The position numbers and the translations under genes are program-made. Of a DNA stretch of 64,000 nt, positions 26,630 to 35,730 are shown piece by piece. The first letter of the stretch is position 1. Every line of letters starts with the position of its first letter. Source of the stretch: Psychrobacter sp. NZS113. GTDB lineage: Bacteria > Pseudomonadota > Gammaproteobacteria > Pseudomonadales > Moraxellaceae. The stretch is from NCBI RefSeq assembly GCF_015864825.1, contig NZ_JADYWL010000002.1:466346-530345 (forward strand), written 5' to 3'. Under the pieces are notes generated by a model. The model worked only from the letters and a program-made list of their open reading frames with translations, was not told the DNA's origin and did not search any database.

Positions 26630-28042
26630 TTAAGGTGAGCTCAGTACATAATTATCAGTATTATCAGCTTGCCATTTATGAATAAAGCTACCACTCGGAT
26701 CATATTGCTGAGTTTGTTTGGCCAAATTAAACTGTCGGCAGCCTCTTGGATCAGCACCCACTCCCGCCAGATATTGCCAATTACCCCAATTGCTAGCAAC
26801 GTCATAATCAATAAGATACTGCTCGAAATGAGTTGCCCCATAACGCCAGTCCAAACCCAACTCATGGATGAAACAACTGGCAACTATTTGTCTGCCACGA
26901 TTAGACATATAGCCCGTTTGCTTTAACTGATTCATACAAGCATTGACGATAGGATACGGTGTATTCCCCTCTTTCCACTGCTCCAGACGCCCTTTATCGA
27001 ACCCTGTCGTTGGTGACTGTTGGGCAATACCTTTAAACCAAAATAGCTTCTGCTGATGGGTCATGGCATACCAATAAAAATACTCACGCCACAGTAGCTC
27101 AAACCATATCCAGTAAGTAGACTCATTGGCCACCACTTCACGCTCGTAATGACGCAAGCGGTTCAGCAGCATGTTGACCGAGAGTGTGCCGTTCGCGAGC
27201 CACGCAGAAAATTTAGTAGAATGTGTCCAGTCATCCAGCGCATTGCGTGTGGTTTTATACGTACTAGGCGCATCAGAATTAAAATAGTTATTCAGATGGC
27301 CGGTGGCATTAGCTTCGCCACCTTTAAACTCAGAGGGCAGTTGTACATCCAGATGATCTTTGTTGAAGAATAACGAATGGCTATCTGCTATACCATTTAT
27401 CAAATTGTCTGGCATGGGTGATAGAGATTCTGGCGCTGGACTAATAACTACGTCTGTTTCGGCATTTAGTAAATCATGCTCTGATTCGACTTGTTTACGA
27501 AACTGCGTGAAGCTTTTGGGTAACGCCTCCATTGGTAAAGACGCAAACAACGTATTAGTTACTTGCTCATGCCAGCGTACCTGTGGGTACTTACGTTTCA
27601 AGATACTGTAGGCTTGGTTTTGGTTATAATCTGCCGTTTTACTGACACATATATCAGTGACATGCTGCTGCTCGATAAGCTGACATAGCTGCGTAAAGGT
27701 ATCCAATGTGGCCGATGATGTATGCGGCGTTAGATGCAATAATCTATTGCCAAGACGCTGTAGCGATTCATCCAAATCAGACAGACTCTCAGATAAGAAC
27801 TGCTGACGAGCATCGCCTATTTGATCGAAGTCATAAGCTTGACTCTTATGTGTCTGACCAATGCTATCCGCCAACGCATCTGTATAAACAAGTAACAGCT
27901 GCCTATGGTTGTCTTGGGCCAGCATTGCTGCTTTTGCTAAGGTTGCATTATCGTCTATACGCAAATCATTATAAAATAGTACCAACACCGCTTCTTTATC
28001 TGTTGGCTTCTTTGTTAAACTATCTAATTGCGGATTTGACAT
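26630..28042 (-). CDS. Cryptochrome/photolyase, CRY-DASH type
   Basis: Blue-light flavoprotein of the photolyase family. 470 residues: N-terminal Rossmann antenna domain (VLFYNDLRIDDNATLAKAA, about 20-38) and C-terminal FAD domain with WFELLWREYFYWYAM, NACMNQLKQTGYMSNRGRQI, DYDVASNWGNWQYLAG and DPRGCRQFN. The DASH-type sequence FRKQVE after the antenna domain and the WREYFYW block separate it from class I CPD photolyase. CRY-DASH proteins repair pyrimidine dimers mainly in single-stranded DNA. AGGGAG precedes the ATG by eight bases. Monocistronic, next to the NO genes but with no evident regulatory link. Confidence 0.93.
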   Translation of the reverse strand: MSNPQLDSLTKKPTDKEAVLVLFYNDLRIDDNATLAKAAMLAQDNHRQLLLVYTDALADSIGQTHKSQAYDFDQIGDARQQFLSESLSDLDESLQRLGNRLLHLTPHTSSATLDTFTQLCQLIEQQHVTDICVSKTADYNQNQAYSILKRKYPQVRWHEQVTNTLFASLPMEALPKSFTQFRKQVESEHDLLNAETDVVISPAPESLSPMPDNLINGIADSHSLFFNKDHLDVQLPSEFKGGEANATGHLNNYFNSDAPSTYKTTRNALDDWTHSTKFSAWLANGTLSVNMLLNRLRHYEREVVANESTYWIWFELLWREYFYWYAMTHQQKLFWFKGIAQQSPTTGFDKGRLEQWKEGNTPYPIVNACMNQLKQTGYMSNRGRQIVASCFIHELGLDWRYGATHFEQYLIDYDVASNWGNWQYLAGVGADPRGCRQFNLAKQTQQYDPSGSFIHKWQADNTDNYVLSSP

Positions 28043-28300
28043 GTTTTCGACTCCCTAATTGTACTAATACACTTATCAGCTCAGTCTGAACTATAATATT
28101 TTAAAATATGATATACGGTACAAGGTATGTTAAATATCTCACTTAAATGTCTGTTATAGCCAAATCCATATAAATCCGCTACATCGTCATCCCCACCAAC
28201 TATATTAACGTATCAATATCACTATAGATTGACGATACTTATCTGCGTTATTCTAACCATAAGCCTGACTGCCTACATGATTTATTCCTAGGAGAATAAT

Positions 28301-28540
28301 ATGACTGAAGAAAACGCACCCGAAGAGAAACGTAAGATCATCAACAAGTTTCTGATGAGACTAACGAAAGAGCAACCACAGATGTATTACGCCACGACAT
28401 CCGAAATCTCTCGCAGCATACATACCATGATAAAAGAGCATACCAATCGCCTATCAGTAGAAGAGCAAGCACTTGTCAGACGCATCACGATTGAAGAGAT
28501 TGAAGCCTTACTTGGTTTTCATCATAAACAGAAAATTTAA
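28301..28540 (+). CDS. Small helical protein of unknown function, 79 aa
   Basis: Charged, predicted all-helical, cytoplasmic, no recognised domain. A strong AGGAG lies seven bases upstream and an excellent terminator follows, so the gene is probably real despite its size. The pattern (ISRSIHTMIKEH, then EEQALVRRITIEEIEALLGF) could be a small regulator or adaptor. Codon use looks like that of its neighbours. Confidence 0.75.
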   Translation: MTEENAPEEKRKIINKFLMRLTKEQPQMYYATTSEISRSIHTMIKEHTNRLSVEEQALVRRITIEEIEALLGFHHKQKI

Positions 28541-28563
28541 ATAAATGCGTGTTAAATACAACC

Positions 28564-28596
28564 AAAAAAAAGACCGCTTATATAGCGGTCTTTTTT
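28564..28596. terminator. Bidirectional terminator
   Basis: AGACCGCT (28571-28578) with AGCGGTCT (28584-28591), A7 before and T6 after, between convergent genes. Confidence 0.92.
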
Positions 28597-28637
28597 CTAT
28601 TCAAATATCATTCTGTAGCTCTCAAAACGTGACGTTC

Positions 28638-30122
28638 TTAGAATGGATATTCGCGTGGCTGATGCTGTACAGATATCCAATGCAGTCTGGTGAATTCTTC
28701 TAATACCCACTCGCCATTGAAGCGGCCAATACCTGAGTTTTTCTCGCCACCGAACGGCGCATTACTGTCATCATTCACTGAGATATCATTGATGTGCGTC
28801 ATGCCAGCTTTGATACCGCGGGCGAAACGTAAGCCTTTGGCTAAATCTTGCGTAAATACGGCACTTGATAGGCCATACATAGAATCATTAGCAATTGACA
28901 ACGCATCGTCTTCATCTTTGGCACGAATAATACCGACTAATGGGCCAAACACTTCGTTACGTGACAAATCCATCTCACGTGTGACATCAGTGAAAATATG
29001 TGGTGGCACTACTTGACCTTCTATCTCACCACTTAAAATCATTTTTGCGCCTTCTTCTTGCGCCTTAGCGATTTTGTCTTTTAATGACTTGACTTGTTTT
29101 TCGTTAATGATTGGACCGACTGCTGTTTCCATTTTGTCAGGGTCGCCAACTTGCAAGGTTTTAACATGCTCAAGGAAACGCGTCACGAAGTCATCATATA
29201 GTGCATCTTCGATAATAATGCGGTTGATCGCAATACAGATCTGACCTTGGTGCAGGAACTTACCAAAGGCAGCTGCTTTTACTGCTTGATCGATATCAGC
29301 ATCTTTTAATACGACAAATGGGCTATTACCACCCAATTCAAGGGCAACTTTTTTGATATAATCGCCGCCATTGGCCAGCTCGCCGATGTGCTTACCAACC
29401 GAGGTTGACCCAGTGAATGATACTAGGCTTGGCGTTTTGTGTTCAACAATCGCATCACCTATCTCGCTACCTGAACCGACGACTACGTTAAGCAAACCTT
29501 TTGGTAGTCCCGCTTCTTCAAATACTTTTGCAAGTAGCAAACCACCTGTCACAGGCGTGTCGCTAGCAGGTTTGAGCACCACTGCATTACCAAGTGCTAA
29601 TGCTGGCGCGATAGAGCGCTGGGTCAAATGCAATGGGAAGTTCCATGGGCTAATGACCGCAACAACACCAATTGGCTCACGGTAAATAAAGTTCTCTTTA
29701 TCAGGGGTATTGGACGGACGAATCTCACCGTGCACACGATTAGGGAAAGTCGCAGCTTCCAAGGTAATTGCTCGTGCCGTGCTAAGTTCTACAGTCGCTT
29801 TAATACGCGTACTACCTGACTCTTTAATTAGCCAGTCGATAATCTCTTCTTGACGCTGGTCTAATATATTAACGACGTTATATAACACAGCAGCACGTGC
29901 CGCTGGTGTTTGCTTGGCCCACTCTTGCTGTGCCTGACTAGCAGCTTCATAGGCTTCATTGAGCTGTACTTCCGTCGCTTGTTGAATTTTTACAAGCGCA
30001 TCGCCGTTATATGGATTTGTATTAGTATTGACGCTATCGTCTTTACCTTTTTGCCATTCACCTGCGATATATTGCAAATGAAAGTCACTGTAAGCACTGG
30101 TGTTGGTATTATTCGCTGACAT
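28638..30122 (-). CDS. NAD(P)-dependent aldehyde dehydrogenase (vanillin/benzaldehyde dehydrogenase-like)
   Basis: Oxidises aldehydes to acids. 494 residues with [20 protein letters not shown] (159-178), [12 protein letters not shown] (236-247), the general base E262 in LELGGNSPF and the nucleophile C296 in [11 protein letters not shown]. The PLHLTQR and ICIAINR variants resemble aromatic-aldehyde dehydrogenases such as vanillin dehydrogenase more than betaine aldehyde types. It is divergent from the NemR-like regulator gene with one operator-like palindrome in the shared spacer, so it may be part of the same electrophile response. Precise substrate unknown. Confidence 0.88.
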   Translation of the reverse strand: MSANNTNTSAYSDFHLQYIAGEWQKGKDDSVNTNTNPYNGDALVKIQQATEVQLNEAYEAASQAQQEWAKQTPAARAAVLYNVVNILDQRQEEIIDWLIKESGSTRIKATVELSTARAITLEAATFPNRVHGEIRPSNTPDKENFIYREPIGVVAVISPWNFPLHLTQRSIAPALALGNAVVLKPASDTPVTGGLLLAKVFEEAGLPKGLLNVVVGSGSEIGDAIVEHKTPSLVSFTGSTSVGKHIGELANGGDYIKKVALELGGNSPFVVLKDADIDQAVKAAAFGKFLHQGQICIAINRIIIEDALYDDFVTRFLEHVKTLQVGDPDKMETAVGPIINEKQVKSLKDKIAKAQEEGAKMILSGEIEGQVVPPHIFTDVTREMDLSRNEVFGPLVGIIRAKDEDDALSIANDSMYGLSSAVFTQDLAKGLRFARGIKAGMTHINDISVNDDSNAPFGGEKNSGIGRFNGEWVLEEFTRLHWISVQHQPREYPF

Positions 30123-30533
30123 AATGATCCTTATTTTTACTTAGTTATGTTTGAAATTTGGTTTTAAAGACAGTTTTAAAATTATTATCGAAATATTGAA
30201 TGGGAAGCTTATTTATAAAAAATCGCTTATAAATAGCCTCTTGTAAACAGTATCTTGCAAGAAGTGCATCTAAACTCATTGTTAAGCGATATATCAATCT
30301 AATTATTTGACTGATAAACGTCCTAATGACTAGCGAGCCTAAAACGTATCTTGATAGACGACTGGTCTAATGCTACCATAGCTATTAATAAAACAAGACC
30401 ACTTTACCCGTAAATATTGTTGATAAAACGTAACGCACATAAATAAATACTATTAGAATACGTCCTCAATATGACGCTTAAATAAATATTAATCACTCTA
30501 TTACTATGAAGTTCCAAGGAGAACATCAACTCT
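30123..30533. other. Divergent control region aldehyde dehydrogenase / NemR-like regulator
   Basis: 411 bases. Contains the operator-like palindrome at 30355-30369 inside a plausible rightward promoter. The left 200 bases are AT-rich and would hold the aldehyde dehydrogenase promoter; nothing else is recognised. Confidence 0.6.
30351..30379 (+). promoter_or_regulatory. Candidate promoter with NemR-type operator between -35 and -10
   Basis: TTGATA (30351-30356), 17 bases, TACCAT (30374-30379). The spacer contains TAGACGACTGGTCTA (30355-30369), an inverted repeat TAGAC/GTCTA close to the known NemR site TAGACC-N4-GGTCTA. The same sequence plus AT recurs at 31423. Confidence 0.65.
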
Positions 30534-31151
30534 ATGTCTACTATTACAAACGCACCACCCGTACCTATTGCTACATCAGATACTAGAGCTCACTTGCTCG
30601 AAACTGGCTATCAACTCATCGCCAAAAAAGGCTTTACTGCCGTTGGTCTTAAGCAAATATTAGACACAGCGGGTGTACCTAAAGGCTCTTTTTACCATTA
30701 CTTTGCCTCTAAAGAAGCGTTTGGTGAAGCCATCATCCATCATTACTTCAGCCTATATAAAACACGCCTAGACATCATCGGCGCGCAAAACGTTAGTGCA
30801 CAGCAAAAGCTATATAACTATTTTCAAAATTGGTACGACACTCAGCAAAACGGTTGCGATCATGAGAAATGTTTGGTGGTTAAGCTCAGTGCTGAAGTAG
30901 CGGATATGTCAGAGCCTATGCGCATCGCATTAAATGCAGGCTACCAACAAACCGTCAACTGGCTTGGTGATCAAATCAAAGCTGGCTGGATAGATGGCTC
31001 TGTACCACAGCCTGATAACATTGCTGCTGAGAGCATAGCGAAGCGTTGGTACTTTGCATGGCTTGGTGCCAGCTTAATTGCCAAAACCAGTCAAACCAAT
31101 ACCCCACTTGCAGAAGTTTGGCAGATGACAACGTCACAATTGGGACGTTAG
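30534..31151 (+). CDS. nemR: TetR-family repressor, NemR-like
   Basis: 205 residues. N-terminal TetR helix-turn-helix (about 17-63; KGFTAVGLKQILDTAGVPKG and SFYHYFASKEAFGEAI). The ligand domain carries EKCLVVKLSAEVADMSEPMR (111-130), matching the NemR segment around its redox-active Cys106; here this is C113, with an additional C108 five residues earlier. NemR in E. coli senses reactive electrophiles and hypochlorite and controls reductases for them. The adjacent YqhD-, CurA-, DJ-1- and GST-type genes and the two identical operators support the same role. Ribosome site AAGGAG is twelve bases before the ATG, slightly far. Confidence 0.8.
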   Translation: MSTITNAPPVPIATSDTRAHLLETGYQLIAKKGFTAVGLKQILDTAGVPKGSFYHYFASKEAFGEAIIHHYFSLYKTRLDIIGAQNVSAQQKLYNYFQNWYDTQQNGCDHEKCLVVKLSAEVADMSEPMRIALNAGYQQTVNWLGDQIKAGWIDGSVPQPDNIAAESIAKRWYFAWLGASLIAKTSQTNTPLAEVWQMTTSQLGR

Positions 31152-31536
31152 GAATCTAGGCGTATATTGGCCATTCTTAGATATCCATTCCTGTATCAAT
31201 ATTTATATGTTAAAGACATCATTGGTGTCTCAAAAGCACACCAATGATAATCACTAGCAATAAATTACTCTTAGTCTCTTGTCATACTAGTCTTTTGACT
31301 GATTTCTTGACTGTCTCAATCTATCAAAGGCTTAAGAACGATTCACGTTCTAATACACAATCCTCGTAACTCTTAAACTCCTACTTAATAATCAAGTTAT
31401 GAGAGACTTTTGTAAAAAAAACTAGACGACTGGTCTAATTGATGTACAATGCACGCAAATGTAAGAAACGAACTCGCCAATAAATAAATTTGCATTTCGC
31501 ACATCCAATCAATATTTAACAAAGTTTAGGAATATT
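31152..31536. other. Spacer with promoter region of the electrophile-defence genes
   Basis: 385 bases; AT-rich. The only clear item is the operator-like palindrome 31423-31437 and its nearby -10. No obvious terminator for the regulator gene was seen, so some read-through is possible. Confidence 0.55.
31423..31450 (+). promoter_or_regulatory. Second NemR-type operator with promoter
   Basis: TAGACGACTGGTCTA (31423-31437), identical to 30355-30369 including the following AT. A -10 TACAAT is at 31445-31450; the left half TAGACG can serve as a -35 at 16 bases. A bound repressor would cover the -35. Confidence 0.7.
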
Positions 31537-32748
31537 ATGAACAACTTCCAATATTACAACCCAGTACGTATCGTCTTCGGTGAAGGTCAAATCGAGCAAT
31601 TATCAGATCTAGTCCCTACTGATGCACGCGTTCTCATTACTTATGGTGGTGGTTCAGCACAGCGTACGGGTACATTAGACGAAGTAAAAAACGCCTTATC
31701 AGCGAGCGGTAACCGTACTGTATTTGAATTCGGTGGCATTGAAGCCAATCCAGAATTTACCACATTGCTAAAAGCAGCCGATATGGTGAATGAGCACAAC
31801 ATCGACTTCTTACTAGCAGTTGGTGGTGGTTCAGTGATTGATGGCAGCAAATTTGTTGCATTGGTATCATCACTGACTGAAGAAGATGGCACTGTGTCAC
31901 GTGAACAAGCATGGGATGCATTGACCAGCTATTGCAGAGACATCGATTCTGCGGTTGATTTGGGTGCGGTATTGACCATTCCAGCAACTGGTTCTGAGAT
32001 GAACTCGGGCGGCGTAATCAACTATAGTGAACGTCAAGCAAAACTACCGTTTGGTAATGCACTTGCCTTCCCTAAATTCTCAATTCTAGACCCAATCAAA
32101 ACGCTTACGTTGCCTGAACGTCAAGTAATGAATGGTGTGGCTGATGCATTCGTTCATGTGATGGAACAGTATCTAACCTATCCTGTGAACGCTAAAGTAC
32201 AAGATGCCTTTGCTGAAAGCTTGCTTAAAATTCTTATCGATGAAGGTCTAGTTGTTAAGCAAGATCCAGACAATTTGGAAACCCGAAAAAACATCATGTG
32301 GACAGCGACCATGGCACTGAATGGCCTGATCGGTACTGGTGTACCACAGGATTGGACAACTCACATGGTTGGTCACGAACTAACGTCATTGCATGCTATT
32401 GACCACGCTCGTACGTTGACCATCGTCTTGCCATCAGTAATGCGTGAACTAAAAGAAAGCAAGAAAGCAAAACTGCTTCAGTACGCACGTAACGTATGGA
32501 ATATCACTGATACCGATCAAGACGACGACGCTATCATTGAGACAGCAATTGTTTACACTGAAAACTTCTTCCGCGACTTGGGCTTGCCAGTCAGCTTAGA
32601 AGATGCCGATTTAACTGAGGCAGCAATCGATCCAATCATCAAGCAGCTTGAAGTGCATGGTATGGTCAAGCTTGGTGAGCATGGTACCAACGATTTAGAC
32701 GTATCACGTCGCATCCTACAACGTGCTATTACTAGCAAAGCATCTTAA
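31537..32748 (+). CDS. yqhD: Iron-containing alcohol dehydrogenase / aldehyde reductase, YqhD-like
   Basis: NADPH-dependent reductase for short aldehydes, including glyoxal, methylglyoxal and acrolein in the E. coli homologue. 403 residues: nucleotide motif VGGGSVIDGSK (95-105), and metal ligands D203, H207 (GVADAFVHVMEQYL), H276 and H290 (DWTTHMVGHELTSLHAIDHA). The C-terminal EHGTNDLDVSRRILQRA also matches YqhD. First gene after the second NemR-type operator, with a good ribosome site (AGGA). Likely induced by electrophiles. Confidence 0.92.
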   Translation: MNNFQYYNPVRIVFGEGQIEQLSDLVPTDARVLITYGGGSAQRTGTLDEVKNALSASGNRTVFEFGGIEANPEFTTLLKAADMVNEHNIDFLLAVGGGSVIDGSKFVALVSSLTEEDGTVSREQAWDALTSYCRDIDSAVDLGAVLTIPATGSEMNSGGVINYSERQAKLPFGNALAFPKFSILDPIKTLTLPERQVMNGVADAFVHVMEQYLTYPVNAKVQDAFAESLLKILIDEGLVVKQDPDNLETRKNIMWTATMALNGLIGTGVPQDWTTHMVGHELTSLHAIDHARTLTIVLPSVMRELKESKKAKLLQYARNVWNITDTDQDDDAIIETAIVYTENFFRDLGLPVSLEDADLTEAAIDPIIKQLEVHGMVKLGEHGTNDLDVSRRILQRAITSKAS

Positions 32749-32905
32749 TAAGTAACATCGCCGTAATAAGAAATACATATAGTTATGCTATTTATAGTAG
32801 CTACTCAGCAATGGGTAGTTACTACATTCAACATCAGATTCAATATCAGATTAGACATCACATCAAAGATAAAAAGCTTTAAACAAAGAGTTTTGTATAA
32901 GAAAA

Positions 32906-32922
32906 ACCTTTCATCGAAAGGT
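32906..32922. other. Small perfect hairpin between yqhD-like and curA-like genes
   Basis: ACCTTTC-ATC-GAAAGGT. It is preceded, not followed, by an A run on the + strand, so it is not a terminator for the upstream gene. It might be a processing or stability element in a shared message. Confidence 0.4.
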
Positions 32923-32975
32923 GCAAAGAGTATAAAGATAAACATTTAAAATCAATAATTAAAAAGGATAATAAT

Positions 32976-34025
32976 ATGAGCTTTGATAATACTCAAAACC
33001 AACAACAAAATCGTCAAATCAAACTGGCAAGTCGTCCTCATGGCACACCAACCAGCGACAACTTTGAGCTTGCCACTAGCGATATCCCTACCCCTAACGA
33101 CAAGCAAATGCTTCTACGTACCGTTTATCTATCACTCGACCCTTACATGCGTGGCCGCATGAGTGATGCAAAGAGCTACACCGATCCACTACAAATTGGT
33201 GACGTCATGACGGGCGGCACAGTGGCACAAGTGGTCGAGTCTAATGTCGATGGCTTTGCTGAAGGTGACTTGGTTGTATCAAGTTCTGGCTGGCAGGACT
33301 ATAGCGTCAGCGATGGCGAAGGTGTCCTAAAACTAGATAAAGACATGCCACATCCTTCTTATGGTCTTGGTGTACTTGGTATGCCTGGTTTTACTGGCTA
33401 CATGGGCCTAACTGATATCGGTAAGCCACAAAAAGGCGAAACATTAGTAGTAGCCGCAGCAACTGGCCCTGTCGGTGCAACAGTCGGACAAGTGGGTAAA
33501 AAACTTGGTGTACGTGCAGTCGGCGTGGCAGGTGGTGCTGAGAAATGTGCTTATGCCGTCAATGAATTGGGTTTTGATGCTTGTATCGATCATCATGCCG
33601 AAGACTTCGCCGAACAACTAAGCAACGCATGTCCAGATGGTATCGACATCTATTACGAAAACGTTGGCGGTAAAGTGTTCGATGCGGTATTACCTCTCTT
33701 AAACGCGCATGCCCGTATCCCAGTATGTGGTCTAGTATCACAATACAACGCCACTGACTTACCTGACGGCAAAGACCGTTTAGGGATGCTAATGGGTCAA
33801 ATATTGGCCAACCGTCTGACGGTTAAAGGTTTCATTATCTTTGAAGAGTATGGCGACCACTACCCTGAATTCTTAAAAACCATGGGTCAATGGGTTGAGT
33901 CAGGCGATATCAAAACCAAAGAGCACCAAGCAGATGGCTTAGCACAAGCACCGCAAGCGTTCTTTGATATGCTAGAAGGCAAGAACTTTGGTAAAACAGT
34001 CGTTAAGGTCGCTGATGTTAAATAG
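32976..34025 (+). CDS. curA: NADP-dependent alkenal/one oxidoreductase (CurA-like MDR family)
   Basis: Zinc-free medium-chain reductase that saturates the double bond of reactive enals, enones or curcuminoids with NADPH. 349 residues: typical N-terminal SLDPYMRGRMSDAKSY (about 53-68), the nucleotide-binding AAATGPVGATVGQVGKKLG (168-186), ENVGGKVFDAVLPLLN (229-244) and C-terminal GKNFGKTVVKV. Good Shine-Dalgarno AAAGGA. No terminator separates it clearly from the yqhD-like gene, so both may be read together. Role in the cluster: disarming alpha,beta-unsaturated carbonyls. Confidence 0.9.
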   Translation: MSFDNTQNQQQNRQIKLASRPHGTPTSDNFELATSDIPTPNDKQMLLRTVYLSLDPYMRGRMSDAKSYTDPLQIGDVMTGGTVAQVVESNVDGFAEGDLVVSSSGWQDYSVSDGEGVLKLDKDMPHPSYGLGVLGMPGFTGYMGLTDIGKPQKGETLVVAAATGPVGATVGQVGKKLGVRAVGVAGGAEKCAYAVNELGFDACIDHHAEDFAEQLSNACPDGIDIYYENVGGKVFDAVLPLLNAHARIPVCGLVSQYNATDLPDGKDRLGMLMGQILANRLTVKGFIIFEEYGDHYPEFLKTMGQWVESGDIKTKEHQADGLAQAPQAFFDMLEGKNFGKTVVKVADVK

Positions 34026-34229
34026 TTTATGGTGACTCATAATCGCTATAACTACTTAACAACATAAATACTGACTTTAACAACTGACTATTAAGTCTCA
34101 AACATAGATACTGTTAGCAGTCATCATTTGCTATTACAACTTTAAGATGGCTGCTAATTATCTGATAACAAAATTTTTTATCTATCCACACTAATTTTTA
34201 ACACTAATGAATAATAAATAAGGATAACT

Positions 34230-34907
34230 ATGAATATTTTAATGGTACTAACGTCACATGACCGTCTAGGCGATACTGGTAAAAAAACAGGTTTTTGGCT
34301 AGAAGAATTCGCAGCACCTTACTATGCATTTATTGATGCAGGTGTGAATGTCACGCTAGCCTCTCCTGCTGGCGGTCAGCCACCACTCGATCCTAGTAGT
34401 GACAATGAAGACACGCAAACCAAAGACACATTACGTTTCAAAGACGACACTGATGCTCAAGAACATCTTGCTACTACTAAAAAGCTCGCTGACATGAAAG
34501 CAGAAGACTTTGATTCAGTATTCTATCCTGGTGGTCATGGCCCATTGTGGGATTTGGCAGTGGATGAAAACTCTATCAATCTGATTGAGACTTTCGTTAA
34601 GCAAGACAAGCCTGTTGCGTTTGTTTGTCACTCTCCAGCAGCGCTCAAAAATGTGAAAATTGATGGCGAATACTTGGTTAAAGGCAAAAAAGTGACTGGC
34701 TTTACCAACTCAGAAGAAGATGCTGTTGGCCTTACCGATGTCGTGCCATTCTTAGTAGAAGATGCAATGATCGCTAATGGTGGTCATTATGAGAAAGCAG
34801 CTGATTGGGAATCATTTGTGGTAGAAGATGGCTTATTAATCACCGGTCAAAACCCAGCCTCTTCAGAAGAAGCTGCCAAACGCTTACTCGCTAAGCTTAA
34901 AGGTTAA
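34230..34907 (+). CDS. DJ-1/PfpI-family protein, type 1 glutamine amidotransferase-like
   Basis: 225 residues with the Hsp31/YajL-like fold. The nucleophilic elbow is FVCHSPAAL with C133 and neighbouring H134; the supporting acid is E25 or E26 in TGFWLEEFAAP; GGHG is at 101-104 and ends the Rossmann-like core. Close relatives act as glutathione-independent glyoxalase III or as protein deglycases, which suits a cluster against methylglyoxal-type electrophiles. AAGGA lies seven bases upstream. The next gene begins five bases after its stop, so the two are translationally close-coupled. Confidence 0.88.
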   Translation: MNILMVLTSHDRLGDTGKKTGFWLEEFAAPYYAFIDAGVNVTLASPAGGQPPLDPSSDNEDTQTKDTLRFKDDTDAQEHLATTKKLADMKAEDFDSVFYPGGHGPLWDLAVDENSINLIETFVKQDKPVAFVCHSPAALKNVKIDGEYLVKGKKVTGFTNSEEDAVGLTDVVPFLVEDAMIANGGHYEKAADWESFVVEDGLLITGQNPASSEEAAKRLLAKLKG

Positions 34908-34911
34908 TACT

Positions 34912-35547
34912 ATGATTCGTTTGCATCATCTTAACCAATCACGTTCATTGCGTATTTTATGGCTTTTAGAAGAACTAAGCGAGCCTTATGAGATAATAGG
35001 TCATCAACGTGATGCTAAGACGCATTTGGCGCCTGATAGCTTAAAAGCGGTACACCCTCTTGGTAAGTCACCGGTCATCGAAATGGATGGTCAAACATAC
35101 TCAGAGTCCGGTGCCATTACTGAGCTATTGATCGAACGCTTTGCGCCAGATCGCTTACGTCCTGCCTCTGACAGTACTGACTATGGTCATTACTTGCAGT
35201 GGATAGACTTTGCTGAAAGCTCGCTCATGTTGCCACTTATGCTTGAATTATTTACCAAAAAAGCAGGCATTGAGGATAACGAGTTTTTGAACGGTTATAT
35301 CGAGATAGAAAAGACTAGATTGTTTAAGTATCTAGATACGTCGGTTAAAGGTAAGTCGTTTATCGTGGGTAACCAACTCAGCGGTGCAGACTTTATGCTA
35401 TCGTTCGACTTAATCATTCTTGCTCAACGTCAGAAACTAGACGATTATCCGCATATTAAGCAATATGCAGAGCAGTTGGCGAGCCTTGATAGCTATCAGC
35501 GTGCGATGCGCCTTGAAGCTGAACATGACGAATCAAAACAAGCCTAA
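34912..35547 (+). CDS. Glutathione S-transferase
   Basis: 211 residues. N-terminal thioredoxin-like domain with NQSRSLRILWLLEELSEPYE (8-27), the cis-Pro region HPLGKSPVIEMDG and the gamma-glutamyl-binding SESGAITELL; C-terminal helical domain with SGADFMLSFDLI. Conjugates or reduces electrophiles with glutathione. Its start lies four bases behind the DJ-1 gene and its ribosome site AAAGG overlaps that gene's end, so both form one operon. A terminator follows. Confidence 0.9.
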   Translation: MIRLHHLNQSRSLRILWLLEELSEPYEIIGHQRDAKTHLAPDSLKAVHPLGKSPVIEMDGQTYSESGAITELLIERFAPDRLRPASDSTDYGHYLQWIDFAESSLMLPLMLELFTKKAGIEDNEFLNGYIEIEKTRLFKYLDTSVKGKSFIVGNQLSGADFMLSFDLIILAQRQKLDDYPHIKQYAEQLASLDSYQRAMRLEAEHDESKQA

Positions 35548-35584
35548 ACGCACGCCATAGTAAGTGCTCAATAAAAAATATGAT

Positions 35585-35616
35585 AAAATAGCTCAAGTCT
35601 ATCTTGGGCTATTTTT
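35585..35616 (+). terminator. Terminator of the DJ-1/GST operon
   Basis: AAAATAGCTCAAG (35585-35597) pairs with CTTGGGCTATTTT (35603-35615), one G-U, then T run. Confidence 0.88.
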
Positions 35617-35730
35617 GTTGTTTGTTACTATCTATCAAGCATATTCTATTGTACGACTATACCGTTGGCAGGCTTTATTAATCAAAGCTTATAGAATCAA
35701 CCGTCCACCTTCAAAGACAGTCATTCATCC

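Noticed and set aside
32906-32922. Hairpin as a terminator after the yqhD-like gene
   Set aside because: No T run follows on the + strand; the A run is on the wrong side.
35617-35730. NemR-type operator in front of the efflux genes
   Set aside because: No copy of TAGACGACTGGTCTA or close variant was found here, so the pump is not assigned to the regulon.
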